From: Candidatus Aminicenantota bacterium
GTDB lineage: Bacteria; Acidobacteriota; Aminicenantia; UBA2199
NCBI GenBank assembly: GCA_026393835.1
Contig: JAPKZK010000110.1
Coordinates: forward strand, 1 to 64,000
Direction of reading: 5' to 3'
Length of the DNA: 64,000 nt
Positions 33,378 through 42,835 of the stretch are shown piece by piece. The notes under the pieces were generated by a model, which saw nothing but the letters and a program-made list of their open reading frames with translations, did no database searches and was not told where the DNA came from. Made by a program: the position numbers and the translations under genes. Positions within the stretch are counted from its first letter, which is position 1. Each line of letters opens with the position of its first letter.

Positions 33378-34220
33378 ATGATAAAAGTATGCAGTTTATC
33401 CAGCGGTTCCAACGGGAACGCAATTTTTATAAAAACCGGCGCCGATTGCTTCCTGGTCGACGCCGGCGTCAGTTGCAAACAAATATGCCTGCGCTTACAA
33501 CAAATCGAAAGCCACATTTCCCATGTCAAAGGAATCTTTATAACCCACGAACACTCCGACCATGTCCGGGGCCTGGATGTTCTTTTAAGAAAACATCCCA
33601 CCCCCGTCTACCTGACGGAAGAAACCTACAAAAATATGCCCATTACCATCGCTGATGGCCTCCTCCATTTCATCGGACCCAATGACCGCGTCGTCATCGA
33701 CGAAACCGTGATCCAATCGCTGCCCAAAAGTCATGACGCGGTAGAACCGCTGCTTTTTTGTTTTTATTACAAGGGTAAAAAAATCAGCGTCATCACCGAT
33801 GCGGGGTACGGCTGCGATAATGTGATTGCCGCACTCCGTGAATCCCATATCGTTTTCCTTGAATCCAATTACGACGAAGAAATGCTGCGTTCCGGCTTTT
33901 ACCCCCCTTATTTGAAAAAACGTATCGCCGGACCGTCCGGCCACCTGTCCAATGTGACGGCCGGTTCATTGATCCGCGATCATGCGTCGCCTTACCTGGA
34001 ATATGTGTTTTTATCCCACCTGTCGGAAAACAACAACACCCCCCGCCTCGCCCTGGAAACCTTTCTATCCATTGTAAAAGAACGGGACGAATTGAAAAAC
34101 ATGGATACTATTCTTACTTCCCGTTATGCTGTCTCCAAAGTGGTGGAGATACAGGTCCTTACGGGGGACGAGGTTCCCGGGCCGGCTGAAACTCTCGCTT
34201 TCTCGCCCCCCTTCATTTAA
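33378..34220 (+). CDS. walJ: WalJ/YycJ-family metallo-beta-lactamase-fold hydrolase
   Basis: 280 residues, typical for the family. The opening MIKVCSLSSGSNGN and the metal motif THEHSDH (56-62) identify a metallo-beta-lactamase-fold phosphodiesterase of the YycJ/WalJ group. Members are predicted metal-dependent nucleases linked to cell-wall regulation or DNA repair in Firmicutes; the substrate here is unknown. HDAVEP near 116 and HLSENNN near 214 supply the usual later histidines. The ATG at 33378 lies five bases after a TATAAT box with no ribosome site, so it may be translated from a leaderless message. It stands alone, facing the minus-strand M16 peptidase gene. Confidence 0.88.
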   Translation: MIKVCSLSSGSNGNAIFIKTGADCFLVDAGVSCKQICLRLQQIESHISHVKGIFITHEHSDHVRGLDVLLRKHPTPVYLTEETYKNMPITIADGLLHFIGPNDRVVIDETVIQSLPKSHDAVEPLLFCFYYKGKKISVITDAGYGCDNVIAALRESHIVFLESNYDEEMLRSGFYPPYLKKRIAGPSGHLSNVTAGSLIRDHASPYLEYVFLSHLSENNNTPRLALETFLSIVKERDELKNMDTILTSRYAVSKVVEIQVLTGDEVPGPAETLAFSPPFI

Positions 34221-34322
34221 ATCCATGCAGATGTCGGCATCTACTTGAGGCTTTCTGCCAAATGGGCGCCGGTTGGCGACAGGTCAATTTTAATTTTTAG
34301 TTCTTTATTCTTCGGCGCCTGT

Positions 34323-37313
34323 TCACCTGTCCACTTTTTCAATTTTCCCGAATAACTCTTTTTGGGAGTTTATTTTTTCTTCGCTGCCATAGACGCAAAT
34401 CGCATTTTGCCCAAGGATATCCGCCGCCATCTTCTTCATCGCCTTGATATCGCCGAGGGAAACGCTTAATACTTCATCTCGCTCCCGTTGTATATCTTCC
34501 GGCTTTGTTTTCTCAAAATAACATCTCAGGGCGACGTTGCCCTTGTTCGAAGGAGTTAACGGATTATCCAGGGTGGAAATTGTGCCGATGATGTAGCGGG
34601 TCATTTCTTTGTCGTTAAGTTCGAGCTTACCGAGGTAATCGGGAATCGCGTCGTAAGCGTCCAAAGTCTCTTTAAGATTGGGATCGCGGTATGAACTGAA
34701 AAACGCCTGCCCATTGGCAGCAAAGGAACTATATCCGCCATACGCGCCGCCAATTACCCGGACGCGGTTTTGCAGCCAATCCGAAGACAGCACCTGGTCA
34801 AGCACCCGTATTTTACCGCTCCAGGCATAGCCAAGCTTTTTTAAGTTGTAACCCTTTTGCACATACTGGACTTTAGAAGCAGTAAGGAACCCTTCATTCT
34901 TTTTCTCGAAATTAAATTTCCATTTGTTGTAGGCGGCGGCTTTATTATCCGGTAGTGAATCGATAAATTTTGGTAATTCCTGCGCATAAGCCGGCAAATC
35001 ATCACGGCTGCAGGTGACAGCCGCCGTAAGGTTGCTTTTATTGAAAAGCAGCAAAGCGGTCCTGGCCAGGTTCGCGATGATTTCTTTTTGTTTTACAGCG
35101 TAATTTTTTACAAGATCATTTATGAACCAATAATATTCGAACCCGCCCGTCAATTCATCGAACATCCCGGAATTACTGAAATACGAAGCAAGGCGTGTTC
35201 TTGAATACACATTGCCATTTCTTTTAACCATGGCGTCGAGACGGGACTGGTGTTGAGTAAGTATGGTTTGTAACCGATCGCTGTCGGCATAACGCGTCTT
35301 ATTGACGATTTCACCCAACAATTGGAACAATTTGTCGACTTTTTTATTCATTACTTTCGCTTCGATAACGAACTTCGGGATCAGGCTGTCGTCGTTTCGA
35401 TTTTCCAGGTAAGTTGAAAGAACTGCGTTAACTCCACCGGTATGAATATTTAATGCCACATCCAGGTCGCCGAAAGAATAATTTTCCGTATTTTGACTGC
35501 CCAGTACCCTTGCCAGGAGGGCCGCGTAAGGAATCAGTTCCTGTGGTAGAACGCGGGCGTCGAAAAGCATCCGGGAGTATACCACATGGTCGGTGAATTC
35601 TTCATGATAAAGAAAGGGGGCCCCGGGAACATGTTGCTCTTCCAGGGTATACCAGGCCGCCCTGGGATCGATGTCCTTTCGTTCAAGCATAGGAACCGTG
35701 GCGAGCGCGGCGGGTGTATCTTCCCGTTTCTGATAGGCGATCAAATCCTGAGTTTCTTTTACAATTGTCTCTTTTTCTTTATCGTTAATGGATGCTTTGT
35801 AATCCTGTAATTCTTTCTCAACACCGGCATTAATTTCCTTTTCCATGCCCGGTTTCGGCGCCAGGACCAGGAGAAGAGAATGGGGATTGGAGAGGAGGTA
35901 TTTGCGGATGACGGATTCAAGGTAATCGCCGGTTATAGCGGTTTTAACGACGGCCAGGGGTTTCTCATATTCGAGGGTGAGGTAAGGATCATCGGCAAAA
36001 AGCCACCCCGGCAGCACCTGGAAATTATACCGTATTCCTTTCTGGGCGGTATTTCCCTCTCGTAATTGAAATTCGGTGAGATTGATGGCCCCTTCTACCG
36101 CCTTTTTGTCCAGTCCTTTTCGAGAAACCTCGTCAAGTGTTGCCATTACGATTTCACGGAATTTATCTTTATCGGCCGGATTGGCATTCTGCACCTGGAT
36201 ATCAAAGACATTCTGTTGAAGTTCATCCACATTGGCGGTGACATTCTTTCCGATACCGGCTTTTTGCAAAGCCAGGCGAACAGGCGCCGCTTCCTGGTTG
36301 ACAAGCAAATCACTCAAAATGCCCAGGGACATAACGGTTGCTCTATCCGCGCCCAGACCACACACAAAACTCAATGAAAGATAAGACTGGTTCACGGTGT
36401 TACTGCCTTCCGTTACCGGGTAAAACGCCGCGACTTCTTTCATGGCGGCAAATGGTTTTTGCAGCGGGAAACCGGATGGACGAAGGGCTTTATCGTATTT
36501 CGTTAAATATTCGCTGTCGATGGAGGCCAGTTCACGGTCCAGGTCCCCGTTCCCGTAAAGTAAAATATGGCTGTTAACCGGGTGATAATACTTCCGGTGA
36601 TATTTTATGAACATATCGGGATTCAACCTGGGAATTTCCGTCGGATACCCCCCCGAAGTAAAGCGATAGCCATTGTCGGGGAAGAGATTCTGGTCGCGCC
36701 GGTAATCCAATTCGCGGGCAGGGTTCGAATAGGCGCCCTTCATTTCATTGTAGACAACCCCCTTATAGACAATGGGGCCATCCGGCTTTTCCATCTCATA
36801 ATGCCAGCCTTCCTGTTTTAAAATGCGGGGTTCGGTATAGATGAGGGGGTTGAACACGGCGTCAAGATAAACGCGCATCACGTTAAAATAATCTTTTTCG
36901 TTCATGCTGGCAATGGGATAACAGGTAAACTCGCTCCCGGTAAACGCATTTAAAAAGGTCAGCAGGGACCCTTTGCCCAGTATATCGATGGGACTCTTTA
37001 CCGGGTAGTTTTTCGATCCGTTCAAAACTGAATGTTCCAGGATATGGGGCGTACCGCAATCCGATTCCGGGTCGGTTTTGAAAGCGATGCTGAAAGTTTT
37101 ATTGGGATCATCGGCGGCGATTTTGAAAAGACGGGCGCCGCTTTTCTCATGTTCGAAGTAAAGGCACTCTGCATTGACTTCTTTAACGAAACGTTTTTCC
37201 AAAAGCTTGAAACCATGATAGGTTTGCCCTTTGACAAAATCCCCGGCGAAAGCGGTGGAGCAAACCAGCATTACAATTAATAAAAAAGGTAATATCGAAT
37301 GTTTTAATTTCAT
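34323..37313 (-). CDS. M16C-family zinc metallopeptidase (presequence-protease-like), exported
   Basis: 996 residues, the size of single-chain M16C peptidases such as PreP/Cym1, which degrade unstructured peptides inside a closed chamber. A signal peptide is visible (MKLKHSILPFLLIVMLV... cut near AFA at 21-23), so it acts outside the cytoplasm. The inverted zinc motif HILEH is at 90-94, and VYNEMKGAYSNP near 187 carries the expected downstream Glu region. The second half repeats the fold without the motif. The ATG at 37313 has AGGAGG six bases upstream. It follows tsaD by 62 bp on the same strand, so the two may be co-transcribed. Confidence 0.93.
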   Translation of the reverse strand: MKLKHSILPFLLIVMLVCSTAFAGDFVKGQTYHGFKLLEKRFVKEVNAECLYFEHEKSGARLFKIAADDPNKTFSIAFKTDPESDCGTPHILEHSVLNGSKNYPVKSPIDILGKGSLLTFLNAFTGSEFTCYPIASMNEKDYFNVMRVYLDAVFNPLIYTEPRILKQEGWHYEMEKPDGPIVYKGVVYNEMKGAYSNPARELDYRRDQNLFPDNGYRFTSGGYPTEIPRLNPDMFIKYHRKYYHPVNSHILLYGNGDLDRELASIDSEYLTKYDKALRPSGFPLQKPFAAMKEVAAFYPVTEGSNTVNQSYLSLSFVCGLGADRATVMSLGILSDLLVNQEAAPVRLALQKAGIGKNVTANVDELQQNVFDIQVQNANPADKDKFREIVMATLDEVSRKGLDKKAVEGAINLTEFQLREGNTAQKGIRYNFQVLPGWLFADDPYLTLEYEKPLAVVKTAITGDYLESVIRKYLLSNPHSLLLVLAPKPGMEKEINAGVEKELQDYKASINDKEKETIVKETQDLIAYQKREDTPAALATVPMLERKDIDPRAAWYTLEEQHVPGAPFLYHEEFTDHVVYSRMLFDARVLPQELIPYAALLARVLGSQNTENYSFGDLDVALNIHTGGVNAVLSTYLENRNDDSLIPKFVIEAKVMNKKVDKLFQLLGEIVNKTRYADSDRLQTILTQHQSRLDAMVKRNGNVYSRTRLASYFSNSGMFDELTGGFEYYWFINDLVKNYAVKQKEIIANLARTALLLFNKSNLTAAVTCSRDDLPAYAQELPKFIDSLPDNKAAAYNKWKFNFEKKNEGFLTASKVQYVQKGYNLKKLGYAWSGKIRVLDQVLSSDWLQNRVRVIGGAYGGYSSFAANGQAFFSSYRDPNLKETLDAYDAIPDYLGKLELNDKEMTRYIIGTISTLDNPLTPSNKGNVALRCYFEKTKPEDIQRERDEVLSVSLGDIKAMKKMAADILGQNAICVYGSEEKINSQKELFGKIEKVDR

Positions 37314-37375
37314 TTAAATTCCTCCTTGTTATTCCCTATTATACGCATTGAATTTTATTTTGTTTCATGATCGGC

Positions 37376-38446
37376 CTAGCGATGCTTTCCTTTCTCTTTA
37401 AAAAGGGCGCGGGAGTAGGCGTTTAAATAGGAATCGAAATAATTGATATTGGGGTAAGCAAGATATTTTTCATACGCCAGCCAGGCGATCATGGACGCAT
37501 TGTCGGTGCAAAACCGCGGCGACGGTATATATAATTTGACCGGGCCCCCCGGCTTATTAAACTCCCCTTGAAACATTTCCCGGAGCAGGGAATTCCGGCT
37601 AACCCCACCCGAAACGATGAGGGATTTAACCTTTCTCTTTTCCACCACGGCGCTGGTCTTTTCCAGCAGGTAACTCACCAATGAATAAAGAAAAGAAGCC
37701 ACCAGGTCATCGAACGCCGCTTGACCGGGCTGGATGCTTTTACCATCGGGACCTTGCCGGCCCTGGCGGATGACCGCGGTTTTGTACCCGGAAAAAGAAA
37801 AATCATCGGCCCCGTCGCTCATCCTGGGGTGTGTGAATTGAAACCGGCGCACGTCCCCTCCGCGCTCCCTATAAATTTTATCCAATAACGGCCCGCCGGG
37901 GTAACCTAGGCCGAAGAATTTAGCTGTTTTATCCATCACCTCGCCCACGGCGTCATCCCGGGTCTTGCCGATAACTTCCGTTTCGAATTTGGATTCCTGG
38001 TAAAACAGGGTGGTATGGCCTCCGGATACGACCAGTGCGATCAATGGGTATTCAATGGCCGGGTTTTCGATAAAAGCGGCCTCGATGTGCGCGGCGATAT
38101 GGTCCACGGCGACAATGGGGATTTTATGGGTGAACGCCAGGCCTTTGGCAAACGAAAGCCCTATCAACAGCGATCCGATTAAGCCGGGGCCCTGGGTTAA
38201 AGCAACCATCTGCAAGTCCTGGGCTCTTAGCCCCGCATTTTTCAACGTTTCCGCGGCCAGTAGATCGATGACCTCGTAATGATTGCGGGAAGCAATCTCC
38301 GGCACGACGCCCCCATATTTGGCGTGGATAGGGATCTGGGACTTGATCCGCTCATCGATGATACGGTTCGGCCCCCCTTGCTGCTCACGTTCGATGACAG
38401 CTACGGCAGTTTCATCACACGAAGATTCGATGCCTAATATATACAT
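37376..38446 (-). CDS. tsaD: tRNA N6-adenosine threonylcarbamoyltransferase TsaD
   Basis: 356 residues. It transfers the threonylcarbamoyl group from TC-AMP to A37 of tRNAs that read ANN codons, acting with TsaB and TsaE, which are not in this window. It starts with the family opening MYILGIESSCDETA. Metal ligands are H116 and H120 in DHIAAHIEA. SGGHTTL at 141-147, GYPGGP near 181, SGGVSRN near 270 and TDNASMIA near 318 are all as expected. It lies 36 bp after the recD2 gene. No clear ribosome site is seen before ATG 38446, but the start agrees with the family. Confidence 0.97.
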   Translation of the reverse strand: MYILGIESSCDETAVAVIEREQQGGPNRIIDERIKSQIPIHAKYGGVVPEIASRNHYEVIDLLAAETLKNAGLRAQDLQMVALTQGPGLIGSLLIGLSFAKGLAFTHKIPIVAVDHIAAHIEAAFIENPAIEYPLIALVVSGGHTTLFYQESKFETEVIGKTRDDAVGEVMDKTAKFFGLGYPGGPLLDKIYRERGGDVRRFQFTHPRMSDGADDFSFSGYKTAVIRQGRQGPDGKSIQPGQAAFDDLVASFLYSLVSYLLEKTSAVVEKRKVKSLIVSGGVSRNSLLREMFQGEFNKPGGPVKLYIPSPRFCTDNASMIAWLAYEKYLAYPNINYFDSYLNAYSRALFKEKGKHR

Positions 38447-38482
38447 ATAATAATAATAACAGATTTTTTTAAAAACGGCAAA

Positions 38483-40639
38483 TCACTTTTTAGCAGTAAA
38501 AATTTCTTCTAACCGTCTGGATAACAAAGTTTTACGCTCCGAAGGGGAGGCGTTGGAAATAGCCCTCCACACAGTCGCTTCATCGGATATTAAAAAAATC
38601 CTCTTCCTGGCCCGCGTAACAGCCGTGTAAAACAACTCCCGGTTCAACATGATGGAATGAGACGGCAGCAACACCAGGATTAACATGTCGTACTCCGATC
38701 CCTGCGCCTTGTGCACGGAAACCGCATAAGAAAGCGTCAACTCTTCCAACTCCGAAACATGATACTTCACCATACTCCCGTCAAAATTGACCCGCAACGT
38801 TTTCTCCTCCGGGTTAAAGTCGGCGATAATCCCCTGCTCTCCATTGAAAATCACTTTCTCATAATTGTTTTTTAACTGCATCACCTTATCGTTTCGCTTG
38901 AATGCAGCTTTTTCTTTTTTTACGATAAACGGTTCGGGGTTAAATCGTTCCTGGATCCGGCTGTTTAAATTATCGATGCCGGCATCGCCCCTATACATAG
39001 GCACAAGGACCTGGAAATCCGGGGAATTGAAACCGAACTCGTTCTTGTAATACTCGATAATACCCGTCACCTTTTCCAGCGCCTGCGCTTCATCCTCCAC
39101 TTTAATATAAACAAAATCAAGGTCCTGGGAATAAGGCTTTCTAATGATTTGTTCCCCGCCGTTGATCCGGTAGGCGTTCTCAATGATAAGACTGTTTTCC
39201 GTTTGCCGGAAATTCCGGTTCAGGTAAATAATATTGAAAAAACCGCATTTGATAATATCCCGCAGCACGTTCCCCGGCCCTACCGAGGGCAACTGGTCCT
39301 TATCCCCGATAATAATCAAGCGGGTATGCCGGGATATGGCTTTCAACAGGGAATAAAAAATAAAGGAATCCACCATGGAGAATTCATCCACGATAACGGC
39401 GTCGACTTTGAGGGGATTATGTTCATTGTGAACAAATTCGCGGGAGGTGGGGTCTATTTTAAGCAGCCGGTGAATGGTAGATGCTTTATAAAAAGAAGCT
39501 TCTTCGATGCGTTTGGCCGCCCGGCCCGTGGGCGCGGCGATGGCCACAACCCGCTCGTTCTCCTGGAACGCTTCGATAATGGCGCGGATAATCGTAGTCT
39601 TACCGGTGCCCGGGCCGCCGGTAATAACCGTGACCTGGTTGCCGACAGTGGAAATCACCGCTTCCCTCTGCTCATCCGTCAATTCCAGGGATATCCTATT
39701 AAAAATAACATCGAAATTCACTTTAACCGGCGGCAATGGCTCTTCCGGGTTGGCCAGTGAAAAGAGACGCCGGGCAATCATCTTTTCGATAGCATAATTC
39801 TTGTAACTCAGCACCACCCGGCCGGGGATTTCTTCTCTTACCAACTCGTTCCTTTCCACCATGGTGTCGAGGCAGCGGTTCACTTCTTCCGGGTCGATAT
39901 CCAGCAGGGCGGCGCACCTTTTCGCCAGCTCCGGTTCTTCGACGTATAGGTCGCCATTCTGCTGCTCAGACTGCAAGACAAGGAACTGGATGCCGGCTTT
40001 AACCCGGTTAGGATCGTTTCGGGCCAACCCAAACCGTAGGGCAATCGTATCCGCGGTGCGAAACCCCACTCCCCGGATCCTGTCGATCAGTCGATAGGCA
40101 TCCTGCTCCAGCACGGCGAAAGCGTCTTCCCCGAACTCCTTATGAATTTTGAAGATCGTCTCGTTGCCGATGCCGTAAGGGGCCAGCTTGACGGTTAATT
40201 CCCGGATCATCTTGTTCTCTTTGAAATTCTGTTTGATCTCTTCGATGTTGAGTTTTTTTAAGCCTTTTATTTCTTTCAAACGATTCGGGTCGCCCTGGAG
40301 CACTTCGATAGTCGAGGCGCCGAAACGGTCCACGATTTTTTCAGCGGTCTTTTTCCCCAAACCCTTGATGCGGCCGGAAGATAAATACGTAATAATGCCT
40401 TCTTTATCTTCCGGCAGGATGGATTTATAACCCTGGACCTTGATTTGTTTCCCGTAGGTGGGATGAAGTATCTCCTCGCCGGTGATCTCTAAAAAATCCC
40501 CTTCATTTACATCGAAAAGGTTCCCCACGATAACCGAAGGCTCCTTCGCGCCTTTCACGGTTACCTTGAAAACGCCGTAGCCGCTTTCTTCTGAGAAAAA
40601 AATCTTTTTTTGAACTTTAACTTTCTTAATATTTTCCAA
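38483..40639 (-). CDS. recD2: RecD2-type DNA helicase
   Basis: 718 residues, full length for RecD2, a 5'-3' superfamily 1B helicase that works without RecBC. The N-terminal part has an OB-like region and helix-hairpin-helix motifs (GRIKGLGKKTAEKI near 90; IRGVGFRTADTIA near 190). Walker A is GGPGTGKTT near 342, followed by DEFSMVD, GDKDQLPSVGPG and the C-terminal VHKAQGSEYDM and YTAVTRARKR. The start is TTG at 40639 with AGGAG eight bases upstream. It heads a likely recD2-tsaD-M16 transcription unit. Confidence 0.95.
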   Translation of the reverse strand: MENIKKVKVQKKIFFSEESGYGVFKVTVKGAKEPSVIVGNLFDVNEGDFLEITGEEILHPTYGKQIKVQGYKSILPEDKEGIITYLSSGRIKGLGKKTAEKIVDRFGASTIEVLQGDPNRLKEIKGLKKLNIEEIKQNFKENKMIRELTVKLAPYGIGNETIFKIHKEFGEDAFAVLEQDAYRLIDRIRGVGFRTADTIALRFGLARNDPNRVKAGIQFLVLQSEQQNGDLYVEEPELAKRCAALLDIDPEEVNRCLDTMVERNELVREEIPGRVVLSYKNYAIEKMIARRLFSLANPEEPLPPVKVNFDVIFNRISLELTDEQREAVISTVGNQVTVITGGPGTGKTTIIRAIIEAFQENERVVAIAAPTGRAAKRIEEASFYKASTIHRLLKIDPTSREFVHNEHNPLKVDAVIVDEFSMVDSFIFYSLLKAISRHTRLIIIGDKDQLPSVGPGNVLRDIIKCGFFNIIYLNRNFRQTENSLIIENAYRINGGEQIIRKPYSQDLDFVYIKVEDEAQALEKVTGIIEYYKNEFGFNSPDFQVLVPMYRGDAGIDNLNSRIQERFNPEPFIVKKEKAAFKRNDKVMQLKNNYEKVIFNGEQGIIADFNPEEKTLRVNFDGSMVKYHVSELEELTLSYAVSVHKAQGSEYDMLILVLLPSHSIMLNRELFYTAVTRARKRIFLISDEATVWRAISNASPSERKTLLSRRLEEIFTAKK

Positions 40640-40677
40640 ATTTCCGGGCTCCTACCTTTAAAGGTTTGCCAGAGGAC

Positions 40678-40706
40678 ATTATACACAATACGGGATAAAA
40701 TGCAAA
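40678..40706 (-). promoter_or_regulatory. Predicted promoter of recD2
   Basis: On the minus strand TATAAT (40678-40683) is preceded, at 17 bp, by TTTGCA. Transcription would start near 40671, about 30 nt before the TTG start. Confidence 0.5.
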
Positions 40707-41023
40707 GAAAAAAAGAGCGGATATTTACTTATTGTGCATTTTTTGGTATACTGTTTTTTATGATACAATATCCCAAGGTCCGCTTTTTTTCAAGAGTTCT
40801 TCCGTGTCTATGCCCAGGAGGTGGTTGTACGAATATTATTTTTGAAATAAAGCCGGATAGCGGCAATGTGTGCAGTTCCAGTTTTCCATTGGATAAAGTC
40901 CAGGCCGGAGTTTTACGTTTCGCCCCTGGTAATAATTTATTTTTTTGTTGAAAATAGGTTTGTTTGATAACACTATAAGTAAAGTATCCCGGGATACAAA
41001 ACTTTTGAATTGATGATGGTTGC
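40707..41023. other. Intergenic region between divergent recD2 and dnaG
   Basis: No gene is supported. Near its right end lie TTGAAA (40948-40953) and CTATAAGT (40973-40980) at a rather wide spacing, a weak candidate promoter for dnaG. A short palindrome TATCCCGGGATA lies at 40986-40997 just before the gene, a possible operator or part of a hairpin. Confidence 0.35.
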
Positions 41024-42835
41024 ATGGATGTAAGGGATCAAATCAAAAGCCGGCTCTCCATAACTGAAGTCGCCGGCTTATACGTCGATCTAAAGCCCGC
41101 AGGGAAAAACCTGAAAGCTCTTTGTCCGTTTCATACCGAAAAAACCCCTTCTTTCTTTGTAATGCCGGATAAGAATAGCTTTACCTGCTACGGCTGCAAT
41201 AAATTCGGCGATATTTTCACCCTGGTGCAGGAAATGGAGAACCTGAGTTTCCCTGAGGCCATGAATTTTTTAAGTGAGAAGTTTAACATACCGGTGGATA
41301 AGACAAACCGGCAGAAGAGCATTCCTACCGACGTTTATACCGGGATCAATGAAATCGCCTTGAAGTACTTTAACGATAATCTCTCCGACAGCCCGGAAGG
41401 CAAGCAGGCCATGAATTATCTCCGCCAAAGGGGAATCAGCGCAGATACCATCCGTATATTTTCCCTGGGATACGCGGAAAACAGGTGGGATGGCCTGAGT
41501 AATCACCTCAGGCGGCAGTCCTGCGATATGGCCAAAGCCGTGGAACTGGGTCTGGTGATCCGGAACCCACAGAAAAACAGCGTTTATGACCGTTTCAGGG
41601 GCCGGATCATTTTCCCTATTTATTCCGAATCCGGGGCGTTGATCGCTTTCGGGGGCCGCACCATTTTCGATGACCCCAGTAAATACCTCAATTCACCCGA
41701 TACCCCCCTGTATAAAAAAAGCAACCACCTGTACGGGTTCAACCACGCCAAAGACATGATCCGGGAAAAGAAATCGGTTGTCCTGGTGGAAGGGTATTTC
41801 GATATGGTATCGCTCTATCAAAACGGCGCCCAAAACGTAGTGGCGTCGCTGGGCACGGCCTTGACCGAACAACAGATATACCTCTTAAAACGCTTCTGCG
41901 ATGCCATTTATATCTATTACGACAGCGATAAAGCCGGCATTGCCGCGGCGGTCCGGGCCATTGAAAAAATGTTCGAACAGAATATCAACCCTTACATTAT
42001 CGCCGCCGCCGACGCCAAGGACCCGGACGACCTTATCAGGCAAAAAGGGTTGAAAGCTTTCCTTCAACTGCTGGAACAAGCCGACGACGGTTTTAAGTTT
42101 TTACTCTCCAATATCGCCCGGAAATACGATTTGAAAATCCCGGAAAGAAAAAACCAGGCAGTGGAAAGCTTGATGGGGTTCATCGACAAATTCGGCGAAC
42201 CCATTATCAAGGATGAATACATACGGATGGCGGCAGACTATTTCCAGGTGGATGAAAAGAACCTGAAGCTGAAGCTCAAGTTTAAAGATAAGCCCGCATC
42301 CGCTGCTTTAACCGGCGAAGGCGACGCGGGCGCAGGGGGGTTGGACATCACCCCGGCGGAACGGATTTTTCTCGAATCCATCGTGGCCATGCCTGAGCTG
42401 ATCGAACAACTTGACGGGGTGCTGGACAGCGAACTGCTATCGCTCCTGGCCGGCCGGAATATTATCCGGCTGCTGCTGGGCCACTACAACCCCCATGACA
42501 AACAAATCGAAGATTATGGAAAAATCGGCTCGGAGTTGAATGCACCGGAACGGGTGGAGCTGAGGAACATCTTCAATTCCAGCGAACGCATCGTAAAAGA
42601 TAAAGAACACCTGGGAAAAAATATCGAAGCCTCGGTGTCTACGTTTGCCGATATGTTGAACAGGCGGAAATTCAAACAGCTCGATCAGAGGATAAAAATC
42701 GCCGAAAGAGAGAACAATATGCCGGAAGCCCTGAGGCTGATGACGGAAAAAAATAAACATATAAAAAATAAATTTAATATCGATATGAACGCAAATAAAA
42801 ATACAGGAGGCGCAGTTGAAAGACCACAACAATGA
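41024..42835 (+). CDS. dnaG: DNA primase DnaG
   Basis: 603 residues, full length. It synthesises RNA primers for replication together with DnaB. The CHC2 zinc finger is complete: C34, H37, C55, C58 (CPFHTEKTPSF ... FTCYGC). The catalytic core has RGRIIFPI and FGGRTI near 200-215, and the TOPRIM motifs VLVEGYFD near 249 and YYDSDKAG near 300. The C-terminal helicase-interaction region follows. Its last 20 bases overlap the start of rpoD, the classical dnaG-rpoD macromolecular-synthesis arrangement. The ATG at 41024 has no strong ribosome site (GATGGTTG upstream). Confidence 0.97.
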   Translation: MDVRDQIKSRLSITEVAGLYVDLKPAGKNLKALCPFHTEKTPSFFVMPDKNSFTCYGCNKFGDIFTLVQEMENLSFPEAMNFLSEKFNIPVDKTNRQKSIPTDVYTGINEIALKYFNDNLSDSPEGKQAMNYLRQRGISADTIRIFSLGYAENRWDGLSNHLRRQSCDMAKAVELGLVIRNPQKNSVYDRFRGRIIFPIYSESGALIAFGGRTIFDDPSKYLNSPDTPLYKKSNHLYGFNHAKDMIREKKSVVLVEGYFDMVSLYQNGAQNVVASLGTALTEQQIYLLKRFCDAIYIYYDSDKAGIAAAVRAIEKMFEQNINPYIIAAADAKDPDDLIRQKGLKAFLQLLEQADDGFKFLLSNIARKYDLKIPERKNQAVESLMGFIDKFGEPIIKDEYIRMAADYFQVDEKNLKLKLKFKDKPASAALTGEGDAGAGGLDITPAERIFLESIVAMPELIEQLDGVLDSELLSLLAGRNIIRLLLGHYNPHDKQIEDYGKIGSELNAPERVELRNIFNSSERIVKDKEHLGKNIEASVSTFADMLNRRKFKQLDQRIKIAERENNMPEALRLMTEKNKHIKNKFNIDMNANKNTGGAVERPQQ

